Translations under genes and position numbers: made by a program
Part shown: positions 40,262-49,205 of the stretch, piece by piece
Position numbering within the stretch: the first letter of the stretch is position 1
How the letters are laid out: the number at the start of each line of letters is the position of its first letter
Source: an uncultured Acidobacteriia bacterium
Lineage (GTDB): Bacteria > Acidobacteriota > Terriglobia > Bryobacterales > Bryobacteraceae
NCBI GenBank assembly: GCA_903909435.1
Contig: CAIVVT010000195.1
Coordinates: 1-64,000 of the forward strand
Length of the DNA: 64,000 nucleotides
Reading direction: 5' to 3'
Notes under the pieces: model-generated
What the model saw: only the letters and a program-made list of their open reading frames with translations
Database searches by the model: none
What the model was told of the DNA's origin: nothing

Positions 40262-40282
40262 TTAGGTAAGGTTTCGTGCCAT

Positions 40283-42229
40283 ATGAAAGACTCAATGCAT
40301 TTTAAACGCTCCATCGCCTGGCGATGCGCTTTGTTGGTGGCTGGTCTGACGGCGGCGCTCCTCGCGCCGGCAGTTGCCCAGTCCACCCAATCGGATCAGA
40401 AGTCGGAAGCCAAGAAATCGAAGCTGGCTGAGCCTGCTAGGAAAGGCCATTGGGGGCCGGGCGATGCTTTGCCGGACAAGTACCAAATCGGGGTTTTCGG
40501 CGGAGGAAGCTTCTTCAACGCTCAAAATGACGGTCTCGGCAGCAAGCTTCAGCCCAGAGGGGTAATCGGGGTCAAAGGAACGCTGAATTTCTGGGAATAT
40601 TTTGGAATTGAGCTGTTCCACGACACGAGTTTCAACCAGTTCAGGTTTAAGAGCGCACCTCCGAACGCGTCTAATAATTACGGTTTCGATTCCCACGTGT
40701 ATCAGGAAGGCTTGGGCGGCGTGATTTACGCCAAGCCCCGCGGTTCCAAGTGGCGCCCCTATTTGACGCTTGGCATTTCGGCCGAGGACTTTGCGCCATC
40801 TTCGCACGAGCGTGATCTAGCGAAGCAGCCTCCGCTATCCACCCTTGGGACTTATGGTCTGACCAGCATCCTATTGCCCGCTTTCACCTTCGGCGGCGGA
40901 ATCAAGGGTCGCGTGGGCGAACATTGGGGGCTGGACCTCTTTGTGCGGGATTCGCTATCCAAGTACCCCACCTATGGTCTGCCGGACAGCGCCGCCGCCG
41001 GCGGCATATACATTCCGAAGGGCGCCAAAGCGTTCCACACCGTGTTCGCGGGCGGCGTGAACTATCACTTCGGTCCGAAGCGCGAATGGATCGAGGACAA
41101 ACCCGCTCCTCCTGCCGATCTCGGACCGATATCCGGTGGAACGTTGAGCGCAGGCAGCGGAACGCTCTGCCAGGGTAAGTCGATTATCGTGCGCTCCAAT
41201 GGCGCGACAGATCCCGCTGGCCGCGGGCTGACCTACAAATGGAAGGTGAACGGAGAGACGGTCGGCGGCAATACCCCTGAACTCTCGTTTACACCGGACC
41301 ACGCCGGCAACTACTCGGTTGAACTGAACGTGGAAGCCGCCAACAACCCGGGTCTCCCGGTGCGCAACGCCGCTGCGAACACGCTGGCGCTAGGCGTCCA
41401 GGAATACAAACTCCCAACGGTGAGCATTCAGGCAATTCCCACTGAATTGGCTTACGGCGGTTCCTCCAAACTGGATGCTACGGTCACCGGGTCAGCTTGC
41501 AGCACCACCACCTTCCAGTGGTCGGCAAACGAGGGATCGTTCTCCGATCCAACTTCGACCGGTTCGAGCTTCGACAGCAAGTCTGTCAGGTTCGAGCAGG
41601 GCGGCAAGATTCAGGCGAAGACGGTCAATCTTACAGGCAAGGTGACTGACGATCGTGGCGCCAGCGCCAGCGCCGACCTGACGCTTAAGGTAAACTACAT
41701 CCCCAACGCCATCCGCTTGAGCGACATCATCTTCGGCAAGGGCAGCGCTCGCGTCAACAACTGCGGCAAGCGCATTCTGCTCGAAGACCTCGCGCCGAAG
41801 GCCGCCGATCCGGACTACGACATCGTCCTGATCGGCCACTACGACAAAGATGAAGCCCCCAAGACCAAACTGCAGAAGGCCCATACGATCGACAAGGAGC
41901 GCGTGCTGAACGCCTACGCGGTATTGACTACGGGCGCCGGCAAGAGTGGCAAGGGCACTTGCGCCAACGTCGATAAGACTCGCGTGAAGGCCGACTGGGT
42001 TGCCGAGGATCAGACCGACGACAAACAGCCCGGTCTATGCGGCACATCCGCCCGTGCGGCGACCAAAGAGCGCCGCGGTTCGGTCGTCTCTACAGCGGAC
42101 GACAACCGTCGTGTCGAAGTCTGGCTGGTGCCCAAGGGTACGAAGCTGCCTGCAGGCTTCAAGTCTGGTCAGGACCTCGATTCGAAGGCGATCGCGAAGG
42201 AACTCAAGCAACTCGGCTGCCCGAAGTAA
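40283..42229 (+). CDS. Outer-membrane protein with beta-barrel, Ig-like and OmpA-like domains
   Basis: A 648-aa envelope protein. The signal peptide (RSIAWRCALLVAGLTAALLAP) precedes a beta-barrel-like region (about 60-265) with YQIGVFGGGSFFNAQND, GTLNFWEYFGIELFHDTSFN and VFAGGVNYHFGP. A Cys-containing Ig/PKD-like stretch follows (LTYKWKVNGETVGG, AGNYSVELNVEAAN and a second unit with TTTFQWSANEGSF). The C-terminus (about 480-640) resembles OmpA peptidoglycan-binding domains: IIFGKGSARVNNCGKRILLEDLA, YDIVLIGHYDKDE and DDNRRVEVWLVP. It probably links the outer membrane to peptidoglycan. It ends in a strong terminator. Confidence 0.83.
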   Translation: MKDSMHFKRSIAWRCALLVAGLTAALLAPAVAQSTQSDQKSEAKKSKLAEPARKGHWGPGDALPDKYQIGVFGGGSFFNAQNDGLGSKLQPRGVIGVKGTLNFWEYFGIELFHDTSFNQFRFKSAPPNASNNYGFDSHVYQEGLGGVIYAKPRGSKWRPYLTLGISAEDFAPSSHERDLAKQPPLSTLGTYGLTSILLPAFTFGGGIKGRVGEHWGLDLFVRDSLSKYPTYGLPDSAAAGGIYIPKGAKAFHTVFAGGVNYHFGPKREWIEDKPAPPADLGPISGGTLSAGSGTLCQGKSIIVRSNGATDPAGRGLTYKWKVNGETVGGNTPELSFTPDHAGNYSVELNVEAANNPGLPVRNAAANTLALGVQEYKLPTVSIQAIPTELAYGGSSKLDATVTGSACSTTTFQWSANEGSFSDPTSTGSSFDSKSVRFEQGGKIQAKTVNLTGKVTDDRGASASADLTLKVNYIPNAIRLSDIIFGKGSARVNNCGKRILLEDLAPKAADPDYDIVLIGHYDKDEAPKTKLQKAHTIDKERVLNAYAVLTTGAGKSGKGTCANVDKTRVKADWVAEDQTDDKQPGLCGTSARAATKERRGSVVSTADDNRRVEVWLVPKGTKLPAGFKSGQDLDSKAIAKELKQLGCPK

Positions 42230-42251
42230 GCTGGTTCCAATCACCCCAGGC

Positions 42252-42297
42252 AAACAGGCCCGAAGCCCAGTCGGCTTCGGGCCTGTTTCGTTTTTTT
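42252..42297 (+). terminator. Strong Rho-independent terminator
   Basis: AAACAGGCCCGAAGCC (42252-42267) pairs with GGCTTCGGGCCTGTTT (42273-42288): a perfect 16-bp stem with a 5-nt loop, then CG and seven T. It starts 22 nt after the OmpA-like gene stop. Confidence 0.95.
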
Positions 42298-43714
42298 AGC
42301 GTGAATTCAGTTGCCCGGTGGCGGTCGAGCCCTCACTCTGGAATATGTTGATTCTCCCCCGCCGCGGCAGTTTGCTGATCGGACTTTACTTGGAGATACT
42401 CGTACGGACTGCTGTTTTCACTCCGCGAAGAATAGTTGAACTACTCTGAGATATAGCCAAGATTATGTCCCGCATTGTTTCAGGAACAAAGCTCAGGCCT
42501 AGTGTCCATAGGCTTGGGGATACAATATTCATGAAATGCCCACTGTAGTGCTCCAGCCGAGGCACCTCAGTCCGCATCTTCCTGACACGAAAACCTCAAC
42601 CTTCAGCGAACCGTCGTGTGGTTGCGCGGATTCTCATGTCGGCGAGGCCTGTCGGGTCCGCAGTCTGACGGGTAGGAGCAGGGTGCCAGAGCCGATTGGG
42701 CAATGGCCTCCCAGAAGTTACCAGTCTCCAACCTGATGCGGTCGCACCGCCAGTCCGCAAGGTTGCTCGGGAAACCGTGCGGAAAAGTGGGGATTACGCG
42801 CAACACGAACACACTGCCTATCCCGAATTGAGCGTGTTGGCGCAATGGTTGTTCTGAATTGTGCCAATTCGAGACATCCAGACTCGCCGGAAGCAAGTCT
42901 GGGTGGCGATCTTCGCTCCCTCACTCGCGGCACAGATGGGAGCAACTGGAGCGAGGAATCTGAGCCGTCTTGGCCTATTCTCTATAGAGGTCCTGTTGAT
43001 GGCGTATCTATAGAATCGTGATTTCGCATTTGCAATCTCAACCACGAGCCGGTCTGATTAATTATCTAAACTTAATGTTTGCCCTGCCCGGGGACGGCGG
43101 CCCAGATCGCGGCGCACTACACCGCCGGAGCCGCACTGGATAAGGCGAAGCACGTGAGTTAAATCAAACCTAACGTTTACATTCGGTTAGCTCATTTAGG
43201 CTTCGCGCAGATTGTGACGTGGGCGATATCGTTACACCCGCGCGTGAGTTTTTCTGAAACGGGATTGAGAATATCTCGTCACTTGAGATACCAAACCGTG
43301 AGTACGCACGTTAACCAATATGGCGTCGAAAGTGGTTGAAATTGCCGGCGAGGTCCAATATGATTCGATATCGGTAGATCGGGTCCGGAATTGCCGAAAC
43401 CGGATGACGACAGGTGAAAGGCGGATCGGTTGCGGGAGGCGGGCGACTGCTGCAGGTACGGTCCTTGCACGGAAAGTAAACTGTGAGAGATTGGCAGGTG
43501 AATTGCTATAGATGTGGAGCAAGCTGTGGTATCCTAGCGGATTGCCACGACCGGTGTGACGCCGGAATCCGGCCGTAAGAGCAGAATATCTGATGGTTGT
43601 ATCAGAATTCTTGAGCGTTGATCGCTAAGATCTTGAAACTTTTCCGAGCCTGCGGCGTCAAAACGGAGGGTACAGGACCAATTAAGGAACTAAGAAGGAC
43701 TGGGAGTAACGAAT
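42298..43714. other. 1.4-kb gene-free region with several small inverted repeats
   Basis: The longest non-coding stretch in the window. Short frames on both strands lack ribosome sites and conserved composition. Small structures seen: ATTCTCTATAG ... CTATAGAAT (about 42974-43016), TATCTC-7 nt-GAGATA (near 43271-43290) and GCCGGA-A-TCCGGC (43561-43573). A short fragment at 43088-43162 reads like a protein C-terminus. The last 150 nt is the leader of the DksA-like gene. I found no tRNA, tmRNA or known riboswitch. Confidence 0.5.
43088..43162 (+). pseudogene. Possible gene remnant (C-terminal fragment)
   Basis: One frame reads TAAQIAAHYTAGAALDKAKH VS and then TAA, preceded by no open frame. The local G+C is much higher than in the AT-richer flanks. 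The segment has the composition of a real protein tail and loosely recalls the end of tyrosine recombinases. Too short to assign. Confidence 0.25.
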
Positions 43715-44104
43715 ATGACGAAAGTAGAGTTGACCAAATACAAAATCTTTCTGGAGGATAAGCTGGCTGAGTTGTCCGAAGTGGTGCGGAATCGCGAAGG
43801 AATCGCAATCGAGAAGAACGCCGATGCCCTGGACGAGGTCCAACACGCCGCCGAGCGGGAGTTAGCCATCCGGAATCTGGATCGCGAGTCGCAGTTGCTG
43901 CGCAACGTGCGGGGTGCTCTCCGTCGCCTAGACGACGGCTCCTTCGGTGTCTGCATCCGGTGTGAAGAAGAGATTAACCCAAAACGGATCAATGCCGTAC
44001 CGTGGACTCCCTTCTGCATCACCTGCCAGGAATGGGCCGACCAGCAAAAGGGCCACGAGGACGAGAACGAAATGTTCGAGAGCGAACCAGCAATGGTCGC
44101 TTAG
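43715..44104 (+). CDS. DksA/TraR-family zinc-finger regulator
   Basis: A 129-aa DnaK-suppressor-type protein. These bind the RNA polymerase secondary channel and, with ppGpp, retune promoters during starvation. The coiled-coil part (about 1-75) reads KYKIFLEDKLAELSEVVRN, then EKNADALDEVQHAAERELAI. The zinc finger is Cys-x2-Cys-x17-Cys-x2-Cys: CIRCEEEINPKRINAVPWTPFCITC, the canonical DksA spacing. The acidic Asp-Ala-Leu-Asp at the coil tip fits the DksA D-x-x-D-A activity motif only loosely. An acidic tail ends the protein. GGGAG lies 7 nt before the ATG at 43715. A terminator follows. Confidence 0.88.
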   Translation: MTKVELTKYKIFLEDKLAELSEVVRNREGIAIEKNADALDEVQHAAERELAIRNLDRESQLLRNVRGALRRLDDGSFGVCIRCEEEINPKRINAVPWTPFCITCQEWADQQKGHEDENEMFESEPAMVA

Positions 44105-44142
44105 TCTCCATCTCGCTCTCTCCGAATCCCCAGCTTAGTCAA

Positions 44143-44177
44143 AAGGGCGCAACCCGGCGGGTTGCGCCCTTCCTTTT
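44143..44177. terminator. Terminator between the convergent dksA-like and laccase-domain genes
   Basis: AAGGGCGCAACCC (44143-44155) pairs perfectly with GGGTTGCGCCCTT (44159-44171), with a 3-nt loop and then CCTTTT on the plus strand. The minus strand has a TTTT run on the other side, so it can serve both genes. Confidence 0.88.
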
Positions 44178-44232
44178 GAGAGCACGCAGTTGCCTTCCAC
44201 GTGCAGTTCTTGCACACCAATGCAGGTGTTGG

Positions 44233-44922
44233 CTATTCCACGATCCAAATGGCAGAGTGCATCCGCATGCCGCTTTTGTGGTCGCGACGCCAAGAGTGGA
44301 ACTCCTTGGGGTGGGCAAGCCCACTTCCGCACACCGTACACGGCGCCAAACTGGCAATCCGATCCGCCAAGAGGCCAGCGGAAATCAATTGCCGACGGCA
44401 GGTCTCCGGCAGATCGACCCGGCTCTTAAGGTCCAAGTCGCCCCGCTCTGGAAACCAACTTGCGAATTGAAGTCCCACATCGGGTCCCACTTCGAAACAG
44501 CAAGCTCGAATCGATGGTCCAAACGCGGCGAGCAGTCGCGAGCGGCGAATACCAGCCACCGCTTCCAACTTTTCGACAGTCCGGACCGCCACCTCGGTCA
44601 GGCAACCTCTCCAACCCGCGTGGATCGCCGCAACCACTCGCTGGTCGGGGTCGGCCAGCAGAATTGGGAGGCAGTCGGCGGATTTGACGGCGATGCCGAT
44701 CCCAGGTCGTGCTGCAACCAAGGCGTCTGCCTCCAGCCCCTCAACCCACTCGTCGCATGTGACGACGCGCGCCGAGTGCACTTGATTGAGTTCCCGCCAG
44801 GCTCCGCCGGGACGGACCAAAGCGCTGCCGAAGGCATGCGCCAGCCAAGACTCTGCATCGAGCAGCGGAGACCGCCATGTGCCGTCTGAGGTTCTGTAGA
44901 GACAGGTTGAGCGTGAATTCAC
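44233..44922 (-). CDS. Laccase-domain (YfiH/YlmD-like) protein, putative purine nucleoside enzyme
   Basis: A 229-aa protein of the multicopper-polyphenol-oxidase/YfiH family, some members of which act as purine nucleoside phosphorylase/adenosine deaminase. The metal-binding residues are in [10 protein letters not shown] (His), [15 protein letters not shown] (Cys) and [11 protein letters not shown] (His). The end has [21 protein letters not shown]. The GTG start at 44922 overlaps the nuoB stop (GTGA), indicating translational coupling. The longer upstream frame is the nuoB shadow. In many bacteria yfiH lies near division or rluD genes. The link to nuoB here is unusual. Confidence 0.85.
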   Translation of the reverse strand: MNSRSTCLYRTSDGTWRSPLLDAESWLAHAFGSALVRPGGAWRELNQVHSARVVTCDEWVEGLEADALVAARPGIGIAVKSADCLPILLADPDQRVVAAIHAGWRGCLTEVAVRTVEKLEAVAGIRRSRLLAAFGPSIRACCFEVGPDVGLQFASWFPERGDLDLKSRVDLPETCRRQLISAGLLADRIASLAPCTVCGSGLAHPKEFHSWRRDHKSGMRMHSAIWIVE

Positions 44923-45503
44923 GCGGCTGGGTTTTGCGCCTGGGCAACCATGACTTGGCGCTGGAAATCGGCGAGCATGGATTCCTCCAGTCGGACTTCG
45001 GTGGGTCGTTCGACAAGGCTCATCTGGTCGATCTTGTCCTGTAGTTTGAGCAGACCGTAGAACAGGTTCTCCGGGCGCGGCGGGCATCCGGTCACGTACA
45101 CGTCTACTGGAACGACCTTGTCCACGCCCTGCAGCACCGAATACGTGTTGAAAGGACCACCCACACTGGCGCACGCGCCCATGGCGATCACCCATTTCGG
45201 ATCGGGCATCTGGTCGTAAATGCGCTTTAGGACGGGAGCCATCTTGAGGGTCACTGTGCCGGCCACGATCATGAGGTCGGACTGACGTGGACTGGGACGG
45301 AACACCTCGGCTCCGAATCGAGCAATGTCGAACCGGGAAGCTGAGCTAGCGATCATCTCGATGGCGCAACAGGCCAAACCGAACGTGAGCGGCCAGATAG
45401 AGGACTTGCGTGCCCAGTTGAACACATAATCCACCGACGTAATCATGTAGCTGCGACCGTTCGTGTTCTCGATCATTGGTTCCTGAGGCTCCGCTTTGCC
45501 CAT
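44919..45503 (-). CDS. nuoB: NADH-quinone oxidoreductase subunit B, isolated
   Basis: The subunit of respiratory complex I that binds cluster N2 and forms part of the quinone site. 194 aa. The four cysteine ligands are visible: [14 protein letters not shown] (tandem Cys), [12 protein letters not shown] and [37 protein letters not shown] is a further signature. An N-terminal extension of about 20 residues ([20 protein letters not shown]) is normal. No other nuo gene is in the window. It is instead coupled to the laccase-domain gene by a 4-nt overlap. It may be the only nuoB of the genome, dispersed from the others, or a second copy. Confidence 0.94.
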   Translation of the reverse strand: MGKAEPQEPMIENTNGRSYMITSVDYVFNWARKSSIWPLTFGLACCAIEMIASSASRFDIARFGAEVFRPSPRQSDLMIVAGTVTLKMAPVLKRIYDQMPDPKWVIAMGACASVGGPFNTYSVLQGVDKVVPVDVYVTGCPPRPENLFYGLLKLQDKIDQMSLVERPTEVRLEESMLADFQRQVMVAQAQNPAA

Positions 45504-45542
45504 TCTAACAGGAGTTTTCGGTCTGGTTCCTAGCCAGAAAAG

Positions 45543-46496
45543 TCAGGCTCTTACTAGAGTCGCGCGATACCATTCCAGCGTCTTGCGAAGACCCTGGGGG
45601 AATGTGAATTGCGGTTGATGGCCCAAGTCGCGTACAGCAGCGGTCGTGTCGGCTTGGGAGTCTCTCACGTCACCGGCTCGCGTGGGGCCGTATTTCGGCT
45701 CGATGGTGACACCTTCGATCGCGCACACCTCGCGCCAAGTTTCGTTCAGCGTGAATCGCCCCCCATTACCGGCGTTGTAACAGATGCCGGAAACGAGTGC
45801 CGCCGGCGCCCGCGAGGCCTTGATCAGCAAACCGGCAACGTCCTCGACGTAAGTGAAATCACGGGACTGCTCACCGTCGCCGAAGATAGTGGGTGCAGTG
45901 CGCTCAAGCACGCAGGTCATGAAAATGGATAGGACGCCCGAATACTGGCTGGTGGGGTCCTGGCGTGGACCGAATACGTTAAAGAAGCGCAGTGCGACCG
46001 TTTCCAGCCCCCAGCACTTGGTGAACACCGAGCAGTAATACTCGCCTACCAGCTTCTGCAGCGCGTATGGCGACAACGGCATCGGCTTCATTGTCTCCAC
46101 CTTGGGCAGCACTTCAGTGTCACCGTAGGCGGAAGATGAAGCGGCATAGACCAGACGGCCTGCGCCGCCCTCCTTGCAGGCCCGCAGGACATTGAACGTG
46201 CCGTCAATATTCGATTCGTGGGAAGGCACCGGCTCGACGATCGACTTCGGCACAGAAGGAATGGCCGCCAAATGGAAAACACGCTGCGCGCCAGCAATTA
46301 TGGGGGCCATGGCCTCGTAATCGCAGATGTCGGTTACGTGCAGGTCCACCAGTTCCCGCACTTCGGAGAGGTTCGCTTCCTTGCCGGACGACAGGTTGTC
46401 GAGCACCGTCACGCGTTCCGCGCCGGATTCGATCAACTTTCTCACCAGGCAGCTTCCGATAAACCCGGCGCCGCCGGTCACAACGACTTTAGACAT
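45543..46496 (-). CDS. NAD-dependent nucleotide-sugar epimerase
   Basis: A 317-aa extended short-chain dehydrogenase, probably a UDP-glucose/UDP-N-acetylglucosamine 4-epimerase. VVVTGGAGFIGSCLVRKLIE binds NAD. AASSSAYGD supplies the Ser, and SPYALQKLVGEYYC the YxxxK pair. FFNVFGPRQDPTSQYSGVLSIF and FGDGEQSRDFTYVEDVA are typical of UDP-sugar epimerases. The WbpP/GalE distinction cannot be settled by reading. Start ATG at 46496. The isomerase-like gene lies 34 nt upstream on the same strand, and nuoB 39 nt downstream. Confidence 0.9.
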   Translation of the reverse strand: MSKVVVTGGAGFIGSCLVRKLIESGAERVTVLDNLSSGKEANLSEVRELVDLHVTDICDYEAMAPIIAGAQRVFHLAAIPSVPKSIVEPVPSHESNIDGTFNVLRACKEGGAGRLVYAASSSAYGDTEVLPKVETMKPMPLSPYALQKLVGEYYCSVFTKCWGLETVALRFFNVFGPRQDPTSQYSGVLSIFMTCVLERTAPTIFGDGEQSRDFTYVEDVAGLLIKASRAPAALVSGICYNAGNGGRFTLNETWREVCAIEGVTIEPKYGPTRAGDVRDSQADTTAAVRDLGHQPQFTFPQGLRKTLEWYRATLVRA

Positions 46497-46530
46497 AAGT
46501 CTCCGCTGGACTGAATGGAGATTGACCCGC

Positions 46531-47376
46531 TCAAAGCGTGTCGATCAGTCCCTGTAAATACCGAATCGATTCACTGGCAATCCGCTCCGGGCCGGGCGAG
46601 AAGTCGAACGCCTCCAAAGATATCCAACCCTGGTAATTCAATCCCTTGAGAGTCCTCAAGAGCGGCAGGAAGTCGTAGCTTCCCGCACCACAGTGCTTCC
46701 CATCGACCTCGTTTACGTGGATATGGCTGATCAAATCGAGATAGCGTTCGACCAGCACCTGATGGGGCTCGACTTCGTCAACCGCGTTGTGTGTGTCGAA
46801 CATGGTCCGGATGCCCCGGCTGCCGATGCGTCGAACGATCGTCACGGCCTCTTCCAGCGTGTTCAGCACGTCGCACTGGGCGTTCGGCAGCGCTTCCACC
46901 AGAATGCGCACATTGCGTTCCACGGCATGGTCAGCGACCGAGGAGAGCCCTTGTTCGAAGCGCTCCATGGCTCGCGCACGGGTCGACCCGCCGGTTGTGC
47001 CGCGTTGTGCCGGGGAGCCGAAGACCATCACGCCACCGCCTTCGCCGGTCGGGCCAAGGTCAGCGCACAAGTCAATCAGATTCCGGATGTGCAGCCACGA
47101 GCGGTGCCGCAATCCCGCGTCCGGAGCGGTCACATGCAGGCCTTTGGGCGACACCATCAGCCAATGGAGTCCGGCGAATGCTAGTCCCTCCGCCGCGATA
47201 ATATCCCGATATTCGCGGCGTTTGGCGGGCGGGAGCGCCGCCGGGTCCTCGGCCAGAGTGAAGGGCGCGATCTCGATCGCTTCGTAGCCCGTGCCACGCA
47301 TATGCCGACACGCCGCCGAAAAATCCCAGCCCTGGTAAACCTCGTTGCAGATAGAGTGCCGGAAACGGAATGGCAT
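46531..47376 (-). CDS. Sugar phosphate isomerase/epimerase-like TIM barrel
   Basis: A 281-aa xylose-isomerase-like barrel. The preferred start is the ATG at 47376 (MPFRFRHSICNEVYQGWDF). A TTG 18 nt earlier with GGAG 2 nt upstream is an alternative. Metal ligands fit RILVEALPNA (Glu), TMFDTHNAV (Asp, His), HIHVNEVDGKHCGAG (His) and WISLEAFDFSP (Glu). It resembles D-psicose/L-ribulose 3-epimerases and hydroxypyruvate isomerases, but the substrate is open. Unlike the paralogue at 7615 it has no Tat signal and is cytoplasmic. It precedes the nucleotide-sugar epimerase gene by 34 nt. Confidence 0.83.
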   Translation of the reverse strand: MPFRFRHSICNEVYQGWDFSAACRHMRGTGYEAIEIAPFTLAEDPAALPPAKRREYRDIIAAEGLAFAGLHWLMVSPKGLHVTAPDAGLRHRSWLHIRNLIDLCADLGPTGEGGGVMVFGSPAQRGTTGGSTRARAMERFEQGLSSVADHAVERNVRILVEALPNAQCDVLNTLEEAVTIVRRIGSRGIRTMFDTHNAVDEVEPHQVLVERYLDLISHIHVNEVDGKHCGAGSYDFLPLLRTLKGLNYQGWISLEAFDFSPGPERIASESIRYLQGLIDTL

Positions 47377-47438
47377 CCCTTTCAGTTTAGACAATCTCCA
47401 TGCGTTGAAACCGCGACTCGGATCCTACAAGTGTTTAC

Positions 47439-48503
47439 ATGGACATCCCGCCGGGCGCGATCATAGTGAATGTGACTCTCCCTGATAGCCTCCCGGACGC
47501 GGTGGACGTGGTTATAGTTGGCGCGGGCCCCACTGGGCTTGCCTGCGGACTTGAACTGAAACGGCGCGGACTGCGCGTCGTGCTGTTCGACAAAGGCTGT
47601 CTCACTAATTCGCTATACAACTACCCGACGAACATGGTGTTTTTCACCACTCCGGAGTTGCTGGAAATCGGCGGCCTGCCGATGACCTCGATGGGAGAGA
47701 AGCCTGTTCGGGTCGAGGCGCTAAAGTACTACCGGCGCGTGGCAGAGCATTACGGCCTGGAAATCCGCCAGTACGAGCGCGTGGTTGGATTCACCGGCGA
47801 AGACGGTCGTTTCACCGTCTCTACCGCAGACCGGCTCGGTCGCAAACATGAAACCCAGGCGAGGAAAGTGATCCTGTCAACGGGTTATTACGACAAGCCG
47901 AACTATCTCAATGTGCATGGTGAGGGCCTCCCGAAGGTGCACCATTATTACCGTGAGCCGTACCCGTATTTCGATCACGATGTGTTGGTCGTCGGGGGGA
48001 AAAACTCCGCTGCAATAGCCGCGCTGGAGCTGTTTTGGACGGGTGCGCGGGTGACGTTGGTCCATCGCCAGGCCCAACTCCACGACAACATCAAGTACTG
48101 GATCAAACCCAACATTGAAAACCGCATTAGGGTCGGCGAGGTGAGAGGGTACTTCAATTCATCCGTGCAGCGCATCGATCCAGAGACCGTCACGCTACGG
48201 ACCCCGGAGGGAGAGGTCTTGCTGAAGAATGATTTTGTCTTCGCGATGACGGGCTATCATCCAGACACCGAGTTTCTCGAGCAGCACGGGATCTACTTCG
48301 ATGAGGAAACCCGCAGGCCCAGGCTGAACTCCGAAACGCTTGAATCCGAGCGCCCTGGCGTCTACCTGGCGGGCGTGCTGGTCGCCGGTATGCACACCAA
48401 CGAAGTCTTTATTGAAAACGGGCGCTTCCACGGTGGCCAGATTGCCGCGGACATTGAACGCCTCCTGCGGCCATGTGGAAAAATATGCGCAAAAGAGATG
48501 TAG
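47439..48503 (+). CDS. ypdA: YpdA-family putative bacillithiol disulfide reductase
   Basis: A 354-aa FAD/NAD(P)H flavoprotein. DVVIVGAGPTGLACGLELKRRG binds FAD. TNSLYNYPTNMVFFTTPELLEIGGLPMTS is a YpdA signature. DVLVVGGKNSAAIAALELFWTGARVTLVHR binds NADPH, here with GGKNSA in place of GxGxxG. YLAGVLVAGMHTNEVFIENGRFHGG ends the protein. The family reduces bacillithiol disulfide and occurs in Bacillota, Bacteroidota and Acidobacteriota. There is no CxxC active site, as expected. No bshABC genes lie nearby. The small membrane protein gene overlaps its 3' end. Confidence 0.9.
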   Translation: MDIPPGAIIVNVTLPDSLPDAVDVVIVGAGPTGLACGLELKRRGLRVVLFDKGCLTNSLYNYPTNMVFFTTPELLEIGGLPMTSMGEKPVRVEALKYYRRVAEHYGLEIRQYERVVGFTGEDGRFTVSTADRLGRKHETQARKVILSTGYYDKPNYLNVHGEGLPKVHHYYREPYPYFDHDVLVVGGKNSAAIAALELFWTGARVTLVHRQAQLHDNIKYWIKPNIENRIRVGEVRGYFNSSVQRIDPETVTLRTPEGEVLLKNDFVFAMTGYHPDTEFLEQHGIYFDEETRRPRLNSETLESERPGVYLAGVLVAGMHTNEVFIENGRFHGGQIAADIERLLRPCGKICAKEM

Positions 48504-48817
48504 CAGTAGTCTCGGCTCTTACCCTCGCGGGAGTCGCCGCGGTTGCTGAATGGCCTGGCCGGGCTGCTCTTATTGAGGTGATAGTTTATTCGCTCGTGGC
48601 TCCCGGTTTGCTGTTTATGGGCCTGTGGTCAGACAGGCATCGACCCAGATTCTGGGAAGGAATGTTTTGTGTATGCCTGCTTCATAGCGTTTTTATATTT
48701 CTAATTCGCACATATTTCCCGTTTAAGACAATTCTTACTGTAATCCCCATAGCAGTTGTCGAGGACATTTTCTTCGCCATATTCATGGTGAAAGTGTTGG
48801 GGGATGAACCCGACTGA
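48485..48817 (+). CDS. Small three-helix membrane protein of unknown function
   Basis: A 110-aa protein from the ATG at 48485 (GTGGAAAAAT upstream) or 114 aa from 48473. Hydrophobic segments near DVAVVSALTLAGVAAVAEW, LIEVIVYSLVAPGLLFMGLW and MFCVCLLHSVFIFLIR, plus TILTVIPIAVVEDIFFAIFMV, suggest three or four membrane helices. The codon use is more AT-rich than in neighbours, consistent with recent acquisition. The 5' end overlaps ypdA. No family recognised. The Rhs fragment follows immediately. Confidence 0.55.
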   Translation: MRKRDVAVVSALTLAGVAAVAEWPGRAALIEVIVYSLVAPGLLFMGLWSDRHRPRFWEGMFCVCLLHSVFIFLIRTYFPFKTILTVIPIAVVEDIFFAIFMVKVLGDEPD

Positions 48818-48902
48818 ACCAATACCGCTAAAGCCCGGTAGGTTCGGCTCCCACTAAAGCCGCAGGGGGCACACGTCGCCCGAACGGCGCGCAGGCCGGA
48901 GG

Positions 48903-49172
48903 AAAGCGGTCTCGGGCTTCAGTCTCAATTCGTTCACGCCGACGGCCTCCACCAACTTCCCGGCAACGAATCAGTTGCAGGTCCAGACTCCGGACACTCA
49001 ATACGACGCGACGGGCAACCAGACGCTCATCGGCGCGCGAGGATCCACCTTTGATGCCGAAGGCCGCATGGTGAGCAACACGCTCAAGGGTACGACAAAC
49101 TGCGTGAAAGTCCATTTCCACGTACCGGACGGGCACCCCTCTCTTTCGCTTCTGTTCGCGGCTCGGTGCTAG
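48903..49172 (+). pseudogene. Rhs/YD-repeat protein remnant
   Basis: A broken frame reads SGFSLNSFTPTASTNFPATN, then YDATGNQTLIGARGSTFDAEGRMVSNTLKG, which is the Rhs YD-repeat pattern (YDxxGNxT...FDAEGRM). There is no start codon with a ribosome site and no neighbouring Rhs core, and the frame loses similarity after NTLKGTT. It is a fragment of a large Rhs/RHS-repeat gene left by deletion or transfer. Confidence 0.7.
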
Positions 49173-49205
49173 AAACCACGAGCCGAGCGCCACTCCATCG
49201 GCCGG

